Positions 26,223-35,292 of a stretch of DNA of 64,000 nt are shown in pieces (positions within the stretch are counted from its first letter, which is position 1; each line of letters opens with the position of its first letter). A program made the position numbers and the translations under genes. This DNA is from an uncultured Muribaculaceae bacterium (GTDB lineage: Bacteria > Bacteroidota > Bacteroidia > Bacteroidales > Muribaculaceae), in the NCBI GenBank assembly GCA_947627615.1, contig CANQWS010000011.1:16518-80517 (forward strand), given 5' to 3'. Under the pieces are notes generated by a model. The model was given only the letters and a program-made list of their open reading frames with translations. It made no database searches and was not told the DNA's origin.

Positions 26223-26981
26223 ATGAAAAGAACGACAATCACCATAGCCGCCGGCTTCATGCTGCTTTCATCGGCAAACATCCAGTGTGTGGCGCATTCC
26301 AGGACGCATTCCCGGAGCAGCGAGGCTGCAAAGACCGTGACTGATTCCCTGACGTCGGCCGAAAAAGATGTGGCCGACGGAGAAATCCATCGTCTGACGG
26401 AAAAAGACTATGAAGAGGTGGCTCAGCGTCTCGGAATAGAGGTTGCCGCCATCAAGGCAGTGGTGGAAGTGGAGGCCGGTTCGTCACATCAGGGATTTCA
26501 CAAGCCTGGCGAGCCGCTGATCAATTTCGACATATCCATGTTCCGCAAGTTTGCGGGACGAAACGGAGTCAATCTTTCAAGATACAATAAAAGCCATGCG
26601 GTGGTGTTCTCGCGTCCCAACGCCAGAAAATTCGGATCGACCCAGGCCGGACAGCAGGCACGGCTTAAGGCAGCCAGAACCATAGACGAAACCACAGCCA
26701 TTCAGGGCTGTTTCTGGGGAATGTTCCAGATAGGAGGGTTCAACTGGAGAAAATGCGGCTGTTCGAGCATTCAGGAGTTTGTCAAGAGGATGAGCACGTC
26801 GGAACGTGAACAGCTCGAGCTGTTCGCTGACTTTGTCATCAACACCGGAATGCTTCCCGCGCTCAAAAGCAAAAACTGGAGCACTTTCGCGAGGATGTAC
26901 AACGGTACTTCATACGCATCGAGGGGCTACCACACCCGTCTGGCGCGCAGTTACGCCAAGCACAGGAATTCAGGCAAATGA
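26223..26981 (+). CDS. Secreted N-acetylmuramidase-family protein (DUF3380-type)
   Basis: A 252-residue protein (ATG at 26223) with a hydrophobic signal segment (TIAAGFMLLSSANIQCVAHS). From about residue 55 it follows the N-acetylmuramidase pattern of phage endolysins: an HTH-like helix, AIKAVVEVEAG with the catalytic Glu, FHKPGEPLINFDISMFRKF, then QGCFWGMFQIGGFNWRKCG and MYNGTSYASRGYH. It would hydrolyse peptidoglycan. Position among core genes with a signal peptide suggests a domesticated lysin used in wall remodelling, not prophage lysis. Its 3' end overlaps the convergent flippase gene by 12 bp. Confidence 0.82.
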   Translation: MKRTTITIAAGFMLLSSANIQCVAHSRTHSRSSEAAKTVTDSLTSAEKDVADGEIHRLTEKDYEEVAQRLGIEVAAIKAVVEVEAGSSHQGFHKPGEPLINFDISMFRKFAGRNGVNLSRYNKSHAVVFSRPNARKFGSTQAGQQARLKAARTIDETTAIQGCFWGMFQIGGFNWRKCGCSSIQEFVKRMSTSEREQLELFADFVINTGMLPALKSKNWSTFARMYNGTSYASRGYHTRLARSYAKHRNSGK

Positions 26982-28409
26982 CCGGACAGCGGCGATTGCC
27001 GAAGCCGTAGCCACAATCAGTCCGGAGGTTGTTGAAATCCAGAACGGAGCGAAGATCGCCGTCGCAGCCATGGCCGCTATCACGGTGAAGGCCGATAAGG
27101 CCACGAGCCACGCGGTACGTCCCAGCCTGATACCGATGGTGCGGGTAACAGCCCAGACAACAACGGTGTAAACGGCATACCAAAGTGTGAACATGAGGCC
27201 TATTCCCGTCAATCCCCAGGCAGAGTAACCGCAAACGGTGAGGATGACGCAGGTGAGGCAACTGCTCAGTTCGGTGACAAGATAGAGCCTGCCGCGCCCT
27301 TTGGCCAGAAGTGTGAATGCCATGGCCCATGAGACGGCGCGCAGCACAATTCCGGGACTCGCAAGTATCACCATAGGCACTATGGCCTGAAACTCATCGG
27401 AGTAAAGGATGCTCACAATCCACGGCGCAAGCGGGATGAAGATGGCGCTGACTGCTGTAACTACGGCCACGGAGAGTAGGGTTTCATGACGCAGCATCAG
27501 GTTAATCCGCCATGTGCCGCCGGCGGCGCACGCCGATATGCGCGGATAGAATTCAAGTGACAGCGCCGTGAACACGATTCCTATGTATTTTATGATTATG
27601 GTATAGCCTGACTGATAACAGCCCATCAGGCTTTCACCGCCGGCATGGTTGAGGTATGACATGACTATGTAGTTTGTCAGCCAGCCGGCAATTCCCGATA
27701 TGGTAAGGAAGGCGCCGAGTTTCATCATTCCCGACGCCATGCTGCGGCGTTTTCCGGCCTTCAGTTCCGGCAGACTGTCGTTGCGGCGGCTGAACGCCAG
27801 ATAAAGCACCATGGTCACAATGCTGTAGGTCAGCAGAATCGGTATTATGCTGTCCATGCGCCAGAAATAAATCATCGGCACTGTGGCGGCAAGAGAGATT
27901 ACGGCGCTCCATAATGTGGCCTTGGCCAGATTCCCCAGCCGGTTCTCGCCCTGAAGTACGGCGGCACGGGACGATGCTATGGTGTTGCATCCCACGGCCA
28001 GGGAGATAAGAAGGAAGGGGAGGAAGCGGTCGGCCGTGCCGAATGTCATCAGACTCAGAAACGGCGAGGCGGCGATTGTCAGCAGTATGCCGAAGAGGGC
28101 CAGATAGCGGCCGTAATGTGTAACGACGGAAATGAATTCCAGACGCCGGGAGCCGGTGGAGGAAGCGATGTCGCGCACGGCTGTGGTGCGGAGTCCCAGC
28201 TGTGAGACGGTTCCTAAAAGTTCTATCACGGTGGAGTAGAGGCCGAGCAATCCAATGCCGTAGGTCCCCAGCCATATCGCGGCGAGCTTGTTGCGGACAA
28301 GCGAACAGAACATGCCCACAGCCTCTACGGAGCTGAAGATGCCTATGAACGCAACCACACGCCGCGTGAGCGCGTTGCCATGACCCGACCTGCTTCCGGA
28401 TGCCGTCAT
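26970..28409 (-). CDS. Polysaccharide flippase (Wzx/MurJ-like superfamily)
   Basis: A polytopic protein of 479 residues with about 12-14 membrane helices, opening RRVVAFIGIFSSVEAVGMFC and LAAIWLGTYGIGLLGLYSTV, the oligosaccharide flippase (MVF/MOP) pattern. It probably moves lipid-linked glycan across the inner membrane. ATG 28409 overlaps the EnvC-like stop by 4 bp and is preferred; ATG 28418 is also possible. It closes the TPR - DUF4292 - EnvC-like - flippase operon, suggesting an envelope assembly unit. Which glycan it carries is unknown. Confidence 0.82.
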   Translation of the reverse strand: MTASGSRSGHGNALTRRVVAFIGIFSSVEAVGMFCSLVRNKLAAIWLGTYGIGLLGLYSTVIELLGTVSQLGLRTTAVRDIASSTGSRRLEFISVVTHYGRYLALFGILLTIAASPFLSLMTFGTADRFLPFLLISLAVGCNTIASSRAAVLQGENRLGNLAKATLWSAVISLAATVPMIYFWRMDSIIPILLTYSIVTMVLYLAFSRRNDSLPELKAGKRRSMASGMMKLGAFLTISGIAGWLTNYIVMSYLNHAGGESLMGCYQSGYTIIIKYIGIVFTALSLEFYPRISACAAGGTWRINLMLRHETLLSVAVVTAVSAIFIPLAPWIVSILYSDEFQAIVPMVILASPGIVLRAVSWAMAFTLLAKGRGRLYLVTELSSCLTCVILTVCGYSAWGLTGIGLMFTLWYAVYTVVVWAVTRTIGIRLGRTAWLVALSAFTVIAAMAATAIFAPFWISTTSGLIVATASAIAAVRSFA

Positions 28410-29737
28410 TTGATCCATTGGAGGGGATTGAGTTTGCTGCGCTCGCGCCGCAGCTCGAAATGAAGCACCGGACGGTTGTCGTACTGCGGGTCACGGTAGA
28501 TGGTGCCCAGGTCCTGATTGGCTCTGACCTTGTCGCCCACTTTCACGTTGATGCTCGAGAGATTGGCATAGATGGAAATATAGCTGCCGTGGCGCACCAT
28601 GACCACCTTGTTGAATCCGTCCTGAGAGAAGATTCCGCTCACCGTTCCCTCGAAAATGCTTCTCGCTCTCGCCCCGTCATTGGCGGAAATGTCTATTCCG
28701 GGATTGTCGATGACCACGTCGGGCAGTTCCGGATGACGCATCCGTCCGAATCCGCGCACAATGGTGTATCGGCCGCGGACAGGAAACAGCAGGCGCCCCT
28801 TGTTGCTCTCGAAGCTTCCTGACAGAGCGCGGGAGGCGGCGTTGCCTGAGGTCTCACGTGCAGTGTTGCGCGATGTTGTCGCCGCCGTTGAATTATTCTT
28901 CTTTCCTTTGCCGGCAGCGGCTTTGCGTTCCTTCTCCTTTCGTTGCTGCTCGGCCCGCCTTTCGGCTTCGGCTATGCGTTTCTGCTCGGCTACAATCATG
29001 CGGTCAAGTTCGCTGTCGAGACTCTTCAGCCGTTTCTGGTTCTTGCTTATGGCCTGTTTCAGGCGAGAACCCTCTTTCTTGAGACTCGCCACGGTGCGGT
29101 CTGTCTCGTCGCGTTTGTTCCGGAGCTCGTTCTCGGCAACGGAAAGCGACGACAGCGTGCGGCTGCGCTCGTCATGCAGCGTTCCGAGCTGACGCCGCTG
29201 TGACTCAACTCTGGCCGATGCGGCTGTTATCTCATTGACCTTGCGCTTGCGCCAGCGGGCAATTTCCTTCATGTAGCGGTAACGAGCCGCGGCGTCGCTG
29301 AAACTTTTGGACGAGAACAGGAAAGAGAGCAGGTTGTTGGCCCGGTAGGATCCTTGCATCTTGCGCAATGCTCTCGCATATTCGGCCTTGAGACCGGCAA
29401 GCTGCGATTCGAGTACCGACATGGTGTCGGACGCGAGCTTTATGTTGTTGTCTATGTCGACAAGGGTGGTGCGGATGTCGTCGATTTCTCTGTTCTTGTC
29501 GCGCAGTTCTCCTTCGAGAGCGTTGAGTCTCAGGAGTTCCCGCTCGGTCTTGCGGACGTTGGCATCGAGTTTGCGGGTGTTTTCCTTGATGGATTTCTGG
29601 GTGGCCTGCTGCTCTCGCTTGACGGTGTTCATGGTTCTGCGCTGTTTCTTTTTTGCAGCGAAGGAATCGGCCGAAAGCATCAGCGATGTCAGCAGAAGGA
29701 ATATTACAGTGGCACGGAATGTGAAACGGCGAGGCAT
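28406..29737 (-). CDS. EnvC-like murein hydrolase activator (degenerate M23)
   Basis: A 443-residue secreted protein: signal peptide (LLTSLMLSADSFA), long coiled coil (about 35-260), a Lys/Ala-rich hinge and a C-terminal LytM domain (about 320-443). The zinc site is lost: the usual H-x-G-x-D-I appears as NPGIDISA and the H-x-H pair as PVLHFEL. Loss of catalysis with coiled coils is the hallmark of EnvC, which activates amidases at the division septum. Sits in operon 43 bp after the DUF4292 lipoprotein gene and overlaps the flippase. Confidence 0.85.
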   Translation of the reverse strand: MPRRFTFRATVIFLLLTSLMLSADSFAAKKKQRRTMNTVKREQQATQKSIKENTRKLDANVRKTERELLRLNALEGELRDKNREIDDIRTTLVDIDNNIKLASDTMSVLESQLAGLKAEYARALRKMQGSYRANNLLSFLFSSKSFSDAAARYRYMKEIARWRKRKVNEITAASARVESQRRQLGTLHDERSRTLSSLSVAENELRNKRDETDRTVASLKKEGSRLKQAISKNQKRLKSLDSELDRMIVAEQKRIAEAERRAEQQRKEKERKAAAGKGKKNNSTAATTSRNTARETSGNAASRALSGSFESNKGRLLFPVRGRYTIVRGFGRMRHPELPDVVIDNPGIDISANDGARARSIFEGTVSGIFSQDGFNKVVMVRHGSYISIYANLSSINVKVGDKVRANQDLGTIYRDPQYDNRPVLHFELRRERSKLNPLQWIK

Positions 29738-29780
29738 GAGTGGCGGAGATAATGTTTGGTTTCTGGAATCCGTCTATTGT

Positions 29781-30650
29781 TTATTGTAATGTGGAAATTG
29801 ATTTGAGAATCTTGGATGCCGGAATCCGTTCGGCATTCCGTGGAAGGGAAGGCGGCTCCGTGCTGACCTGAGAGCCCCATCTGGCTTTCTTGAAATTCCA
29901 TTCAATGACGGCGTCAATCTCGTTCTTGCCGGCAGTGGCTTCGATTTTCGTCTCTGAGGCCATGGGGCCGCATACGGTCTCGGTCTGTCCGGAGTAGGTG
30001 ACTGACACCGGTTTGTGCTGTCCGGCCTTGATTATTATTCCGGCAAGGCATTCAACGGGGCTGAAGCTGAAACCGTAGTCCATGCCGGCTGGCGATGATT
30101 TCGGAATCAGCATCCAGAGGGTGTTGCTGTCGGCGGTTATGTCGAATTTTCCGGGCATGTCGGCTACCGGCCTTTCGGAGCCGAGAAGGAACGGGCGTCC
30201 GAGCAGCAGATCCTGGACATTGGATATGTTGACCGGGAATCCGGCAAGCAGCTGTGCGAGCGGTTCCTTGACATAGCGCTTGTTGAATTTGTCAATAATC
30301 TGAATGGAATCGTTGGTCACGTAAAGCGAGCCGATTTCCATGCCCAGAAAGCGCAGTGAAATCATGATGCTTTTACCCCGCTCCATAACCGCGTTGCCGG
30401 AGATGGAGACGCTTTTGGGCGAATATAGGCGCAATGTGACGGGCGTTTTGAGCCGTTGCCACAGCCCGTAGTTCGCGAGAACCTGCCTACAGTCATCCGT
30501 GCTGACGGCTCCGGGTGTCACGGAGCCTGTCTCGGGACTATATTCGTTGCTTTTCCCTGATTTTTTGCTTGAACCGCATCCTGCCAGCAGGAGCGCGAGA
30601 AATACCAGAGGGATGAGGATGAGTGATTTATGCAGAGATGTACGAATCAT
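29781..30650 (-). CDS. DUF4292 lipoprotein
   Basis: A 289-residue precursor with a lipoprotein signal (LALLLAGCGSSKK, Cys near 25). The mature part has LolA/LolB-like beta character: LYSPKSVSISGNAVMERGKS, SLRFLGMEIGSLYVT and IQIIDKFNKRYVKEPL. DUF4292 proteins are Bacteroidetes envelope lipoproteins of unknown role. The start overlaps the TPR gene's stop by 4 bp, so translation is probably coupled. Placement before an EnvC-like gene suggests a part in outer-membrane or cell-wall maintenance (inference). Confidence 0.75.
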   Translation of the reverse strand: MIRTSLHKSLILIPLVFLALLLAGCGSSKKSGKSNEYSPETGSVTPGAVSTDDCRQVLANYGLWQRLKTPVTLRLYSPKSVSISGNAVMERGKSIMISLRFLGMEIGSLYVTNDSIQIIDKFNKRYVKEPLAQLLAGFPVNISNVQDLLLGRPFLLGSERPVADMPGKFDITADSNTLWMLIPKSSPAGMDYGFSFSPVECLAGIIIKAGQHKPVSVTYSGQTETVCGPMASETKIEATAGKNEIDAVIEWNFKKARWGSQVSTEPPSLPRNAERIPASKILKSISTLQ

Positions 30651-32410
30651 TTGTAGAAGAATGTTTTATGTTTCACTTTCCGTTGGAGCAGGTCATCGTC
30701 AGGTTTCTGTTTGAGAGCCTGCTGCCAGAATTCAACCGCTTTTTCCGGCTGTCCGTCCATGAAGTAAATGTCGCCGGCATGCTGAAGCAGTTCCACGGAG
30801 TGGACGGGGGAGTCGTCATTGGCCAGAGCGCCGTCAATCATTTCGCGGGCTTTGGCATAGTCCTTCAGCTTGAAAAGCACCCAGGCGTAAGTGTCGAGCG
30901 AGTTACAGGATTCAGGATCATCCTTGACCACACGCTCAATCATTGTGCGTGCGCGTTCGAGATCCCTGTCGGTACATGCCAGATGATAGGCGCAGTTGTT
31001 CAGGGCGAGCATGTTGTCCGGATTATAGTCAAGCGCTTTCTCGTAGAACACGAAAGCTGAATCGTTTTTGCCCTGAAGGTAAAGGATGTCGGCTATGGAG
31101 CAGTTGATGTTTGAGAGTTCCTCGTTGTCAAGCGAATCGGTCACGGCGAGTCCGCGGTCAAGATATTCTATCGCCCGGTCGTATTCCTTCATCTGTGAGA
31201 GGGCCGCTGACCCCATGAGATAGAAGTTGGTGACATCGGGGAAATATCTCAGGGCATTGTCAACGGTCTGGAGTGTACGGTCGTACTGCTTGATTTCGTA
31301 ATAAAGGGAACCGAGAGCTTTCCAGCGGTCGGCATCGGTAGGGTCCGAATCAAGCGCGTAGCTGATCTGCTCGGCGGCCGGAGCATACTGATTGACCGAG
31401 ATGTAGAAGTCTCCGAACAGATTGCGGACAGCCGCCTCATGGGGATATTGCTCGATAAGGGAGTTGAACAGGGATTCTATGCGTGGCTGCTGAAGGGAGT
31501 CGGTGTAGAGCTTGCGGACATATTCGTAGAGTATGGCGAGTTTGCCCTGAAGTTCGAGGTCGGGGAGCTGAAGGGCCTGAAACACCTCGCTGTCATATCT
31601 GGCGCTGTCGCCTATCGCGTTGTAATACTGCGCGCGCTGGTACACGGCTGGCCCGTTTGACGGGTCGAGTTCAACGGCTTTGTTGAAAAATACGAGCGCC
31701 GAATCCTGATCTCCGAGCTGCATGTAGACCGAGCCTGCAAGAGTGGTGAACTCAACGGATTTGGGCGATGATTCCAGCAGCGAGTTCATCTGTCTCTTAA
31801 CGGCAAGAGTGTCGCCGAGAGAGTAATACAGCTGCATTTTCCGTGTGGCGGTGGTTGTGTTTACTCCTTCGGTGCGGTCTATGTCATTGTAAATGTCAAT
31901 GGCTTTCAGCACGTTGGTAGTGTCGGCCGTGCGCGTGAGGGCATCGGCGTACATCCCCGCAACTTCCATGCGGTCAGGGTTGCGCTGATAGAGTTTGCTC
32001 CATGCGTCAAGCGAGCGGTCGTCACGGCCAAGACGGGATGTCAGTGTGGCGTAGGAGAGCATGTTGTAGAAGTCCTCCGGATTGGCTTCCAGATAGTCCT
32101 CGATCTGTTTCAGCCCTTTTTCAATCTGCGTTGAATCGTTCTGGGATTCGTAGATAGTCCTCAGTCCGTCCTCCATTCCAAGAAACTTGTCGGACGGATT
32201 GAGCAGATGCGCTTCATTGATCAGGGAGAAGTAGGCGTCGAGTTTGCCCTGCTGCTGATAACCGAGAGCTTCGAGATAGAGGTAATCGGCTTTTCGGGCA
32301 TCGCGTTCGGCCTCCGAAAAACGCGGTTTCGCCGCGGTGGCTATGATGCATGCCGTGGCGGCTACGGCTGTCACGGCAAGAAAACGGGATGTGTTTATGA
32401 TGAATTTCAC
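30647..32410 (-). CDS. Tetratricopeptide-repeat protein, secreted
   Basis: A 587-residue protein from the GTG at 32410, where a signal peptide begins (VKFIINTSRFLAVTAVAATA). The frame is open to 32524, but the extra residues look non-coding. More than a dozen TPR units run from about residue 30 to the end (for example LALNNCAYHLACTDRDLERA and AGDIYFMDGQPEKAVEFWQQ). TPR arrays scaffold protein complexes; this one is probably periplasmic. It heads the operon with the DUF4292, EnvC-like and flippase genes. Partner unknown. Confidence 0.8.
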   Translation of the reverse strand: MKFIINTSRFLAVTAVAATACIIATAAKPRFSEAERDARKADYLYLEALGYQQQGKLDAYFSLINEAHLLNPSDKFLGMEDGLRTIYESQNDSTQIEKGLKQIEDYLEANPEDFYNMLSYATLTSRLGRDDRSLDAWSKLYQRNPDRMEVAGMYADALTRTADTTNVLKAIDIYNDIDRTEGVNTTTATRKMQLYYSLGDTLAVKRQMNSLLESSPKSVEFTTLAGSVYMQLGDQDSALVFFNKAVELDPSNGPAVYQRAQYYNAIGDSARYDSEVFQALQLPDLELQGKLAILYEYVRKLYTDSLQQPRIESLFNSLIEQYPHEAAVRNLFGDFYISVNQYAPAAEQISYALDSDPTDADRWKALGSLYYEIKQYDRTLQTVDNALRYFPDVTNFYLMGSAALSQMKEYDRAIEYLDRGLAVTDSLDNEELSNINCSIADILYLQGKNDSAFVFYEKALDYNPDNMLALNNCAYHLACTDRDLERARTMIERVVKDDPESCNSLDTYAWVLFKLKDYAKAREMIDGALANDDSPVHSVELLQHAGDIYFMDGQPEKAVEFWQQALKQKPDDDLLQRKVKHKTFFYK

Positions 32411-32533
32411 TCTGCTTGGTCTTACGCTTGTGTTAATTGTATCGGGTTGTCTGTAACGGATGCCGTGGCGGACCGGAAACGGTGTGGCGGCTTTCTGACA
32501 GTAACAACAAACTGTCTGTGACAAATGTTGATG

Positions 32534-33085
32534 TCAGAACCTGATTCCGAGACGCAGACACGCCATGCTCAGACCGTCGACATCACACTTGCGGTCGCCG
32601 AGGTCAAATGGTTTCATCCCGTTATAGACATAGCTGAGCATCAGATAGGAACAGAATGTATTGCTCCGGGCCAGATTGAATCCTATGCCCGGCGAGACAT
32701 AGAGGCCCGTCTGCTGATGTCCGTAGGTGGGGTTGTTGATGGCTATGCCTCCGCGCAGGTCCATGAACGCGAGTTTCGGGCGGGAAGAAAAACTTGTGCG
32801 GAACATCGCATAGACCGGGAACGACCTAACCGAGCTGCTCACCATCATGTTGACCGACGCGCCTACTCCAATCACATCAATCCACGAATTCTGATAGCCG
32901 AAAAACGCGCTGAGATTTATGGACGACAAGTCATTGGATGTCAGGTCGGCTGCACCACCCACTTCCGCTCCCCACGCAAAATGGCGCCAGCTTTGGCCTC
33001 GGATGTCGGCATCCTGCGCTGATGCGGCGTTATGGGACACAATTGATAATATGAGGGTGAGAGCAACGGCTAAATATCGGGACAT
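32534..33085 (-). CDS. Outer-membrane beta-barrel protein, hypothetical
   Basis: A 183-residue precursor from the ATG at 33085 with a signal peptide (SIVSHNAASAQ). The mature protein has barrel-like alternation (WGAEVGGAADL, AFFGYQNSWIDVIGVGAS, RLGIRF at the C-terminus with terminal Phe). It resembles PorT-type small barrels but is not closely similar to the two at 20-23 kb. A -7 box within a palindrome sits 39 bp upstream. It stands between the TPR gene and the DUF4954 gene; function unknown. Confidence 0.7.
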   Translation of the reverse strand: MSRYLAVALTLILSIVSHNAASAQDADIRGQSWRHFAWGAEVGGAADLTSNDLSSINLSAFFGYQNSWIDVIGVGASVNMMVSSSVRSFPVYAMFRTSFSSRPKLAFMDLRGGIAINNPTYGHQQTGLYVSPGIGFNLARSNTFCSYLMLSYVYNGMKPFDLGDRKCDVDGLSMACLRLGIRF

Positions 33086-33114
33086 GTTATTTTGAGTGAA
33101 ATGAGCATGATAGA

Positions 33115-33132
33115 TTATCTTTGCAAAGATAA
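33115..33132 (-). promoter_or_regulatory. Palindromic promoter box upstream of the barrel gene
   Basis: TTATCTTTGCAAAGATAA is a perfect 18-bp palindrome containing TATCTTTG (TAnnTTTG) on both strands. The minus-strand copy is placed to transcribe the gene starting at 33085. It could double as an operator for a dimeric regulator. Confidence 0.45.
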
Positions 33133-33172
33133 TCATTTTGCACAAAAAGAAGCGATATAGATCAAACAAATG

Positions 33173-35155
33173 TCACGCCGGTGTCTGTCGGACCCGCTGG
33201 ATCAGTTCGTTGCCCAGAGCTGTTTTCTTTTCTATGTGGTCAAGAACCATGCAGACGAACGGGTCGCTCTCGAAATCGCCTCTCACATGCTCGAAGTCGC
33301 TGTTGCGCCGGGCTTCGGTGCCGTCCACTCCGAATCCGGTGCGGCTGACAAGCGAGAATTCCTTGCGGGCGTCGCTGTAGAGCATGTTGTCGAGCTTCAC
33401 CACGCTTGCAATCCATCGCTCCACAATGGCAACAATGTCATCGACGGTAACCTGATCAATTTCCTTGCCCCACCATTGGCTGAAGTGGTCCACGACCCAG
33501 GTCCATTCCATGTCGTAGTATTCGCGGTGCAGTTTGCGGAAGCGTTCCTCCACTTCTTCGAGTGTTGTCACGGTGCGCTCTATGATATCCTTTATGAGTG
33601 ACGAAATCTCTTCCTTGGCCGTCAGCATGCCTCCGAGGTCAATCCATTCGCCTTTCCCGGCCGGATTTGTGGGCTGCAGCCGGCGGCGAATGTCGTCGAT
33701 GGAACTGAAGTTGCCGCCTTCGAGCCGCTTGATGATTGAATTGCCCATGAATTTGTCAATGGCCATGCTGTAATACTCCCGTCCCTTATCAAGGGCGCGG
33801 GCCTCGATGGTCATGGTCTGGTAGGTGTAACGGTCGGATGTGAGACCGGCAATGGCCTCTATGCGGTCAAGCAGCTCGCGACCCGCCATCATCTTGCTGA
33901 TTGTGTAGGGGCTGAGCAGATTGAAGTTTATCTGGTCAAGAATGTCGGTTTCCTTGCGGCGGTCGCGCTTGGGCCATTTCTGCGCGTCGCGGATGGACCC
34001 GACGCTTTTCAGGTTCACGCCCGGCACAAGGAAGGAGCGGCCTCTGTTTTCGATAAGGTATGAGAAGGGGAGGCGGGAGGTGTCGGGGTGCGTGACATGG
34101 CGTCCCATGACAAGCGAGAATGCCCCGATTTTTGCCGGCCACAGAATGTAGGAGTCACTGGTGGTTTTGGAGCCGCGCTCCACGACGCCCTGATGGATGG
34201 GGCCGAGCTTGTACATGTGGTTGCTCTGGTTGGAGCCTGAACCCGCATTGAGGAACGAGAACATGCCGGCTATGAGAAGACTCGATTTGTGCATCGTCAC
34301 GGTGTAGGGGCCGGCGAAAATTGCACAAGCCTCGCCGTTCTCGCATGAGCAGTTGGCGAAAAACAGGGAATCGTGGGCCGAGAAAAGATGCGAAAGATGC
34401 GAACTCTGGCCAACGAAGACATTGCGGAGCACCACTCCGTCCTCAACATGCGCTCCCGAAGCCAGAATGAAGTCATTGGCCATGACGTTGGCCCCTACCT
34501 TTACCGGGTCTTTTTCCGACGAGGCTATGGTGCCGTTGGTGAGATGTGAAGCGCCTTCAATGCGTGCGTAGTCACCCACATTGACATCGGTGAGCACTCC
34601 CGAATTGATGACCGTGGCCCGGAAGCCTATGCGGCCGCGGTCGGAGCGGATGGCGTCGGTGTGGCACTTGACCATCTCGTTCAGGCGGTCGGTGAGTTTG
34701 AGATTGTGGCGGTACATGGCCATCATATAGGCCATCTGTGCCGACAGGCGTTCGTAGATTCGCACCTCGCGGCCTCCGGTCTCGTTGAGCACCGAGACTT
34801 CGCTGCCCACGCCGAACGTGGCGCCGGGGTTGCAGACTATCCGGTCCACGTTTTCAATGAATGCCTCGTCGGCTATATCGTAATTGGCAATGTAGTTGGA
34901 GACGGATGAAATGTAGACGTTGTCGCCCACTCTGACATTATGGAGCACTGCATCGCTTATGCCTGAGCTGACGGGGACCCCGCCTTCGAGCGTGAAGGTG
35001 GCGTCTGTGGCTCCGAGCTCCACTTTTCCTGAAAAGCGGACTCTCTTATAATGTGACGGGTTGAATGATTCGCAGACAGTTACATCTTTCCAGTCCGCGG
35101 CCTCGCACTGGTTGGCTTCAAGAAGAGCTATCTCTTCCAATGTGATGTTTCTCAT
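33173..35155 (-). CDS. DUF4954 protein (left-handed beta-helix, acyltransferase-like)
   Basis: A 660-residue cytoplasmic protein. About residues 130-330 form a hexapeptide-repeat beta-helix (VINSGVLTDVNVGDYARIEG; VKVGANVMANDFILASGAHV), as in sugar-nucleotide acyltransferases. A long helical C-terminal region carries the DUF4954 character. The family is common in Bacteroidetes and spirochaetes; its reaction is not known to me. A TAAATTTG box lies upstream at 35199-35206. No neighbouring genes suggest a pathway. Confidence 0.8.
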   Translation of the reverse strand: MRNITLEEIALLEANQCEAADWKDVTVCESFNPSHYKRVRFSGKVELGATDATFTLEGGVPVSSGISDAVLHNVRVGDNVYISSVSNYIANYDIADEAFIENVDRIVCNPGATFGVGSEVSVLNETGGREVRIYERLSAQMAYMMAMYRHNLKLTDRLNEMVKCHTDAIRSDRGRIGFRATVINSGVLTDVNVGDYARIEGASHLTNGTIASSEKDPVKVGANVMANDFILASGAHVEDGVVLRNVFVGQSSHLSHLFSAHDSLFFANCSCENGEACAIFAGPYTVTMHKSSLLIAGMFSFLNAGSGSNQSNHMYKLGPIHQGVVERGSKTTSDSYILWPAKIGAFSLVMGRHVTHPDTSRLPFSYLIENRGRSFLVPGVNLKSVGSIRDAQKWPKRDRRKETDILDQINFNLLSPYTISKMMAGRELLDRIEAIAGLTSDRYTYQTMTIEARALDKGREYYSMAIDKFMGNSIIKRLEGGNFSSIDDIRRRLQPTNPAGKGEWIDLGGMLTAKEEISSLIKDIIERTVTTLEEVEERFRKLHREYYDMEWTWVVDHFSQWWGKEIDQVTVDDIVAIVERWIASVVKLDNMLYSDARKEFSLVSRTGFGVDGTEARRNSDFEHVRGDFESDPFVCMVLDHIEKKTALGNELIQRVRQTPA

Positions 35156-35292
35156 AAATTTACCTTGAAGAATATTAAGTACTTTGGAAAATATGCGGCA
35201 AATTTACAAAAAATATCTTAAAACAGTATCCGTCGGCCGGTTTATTTGAAGTTTGTCTGATGAGAAAGTTTGTGGCGAAAGAATGTGTCGGC

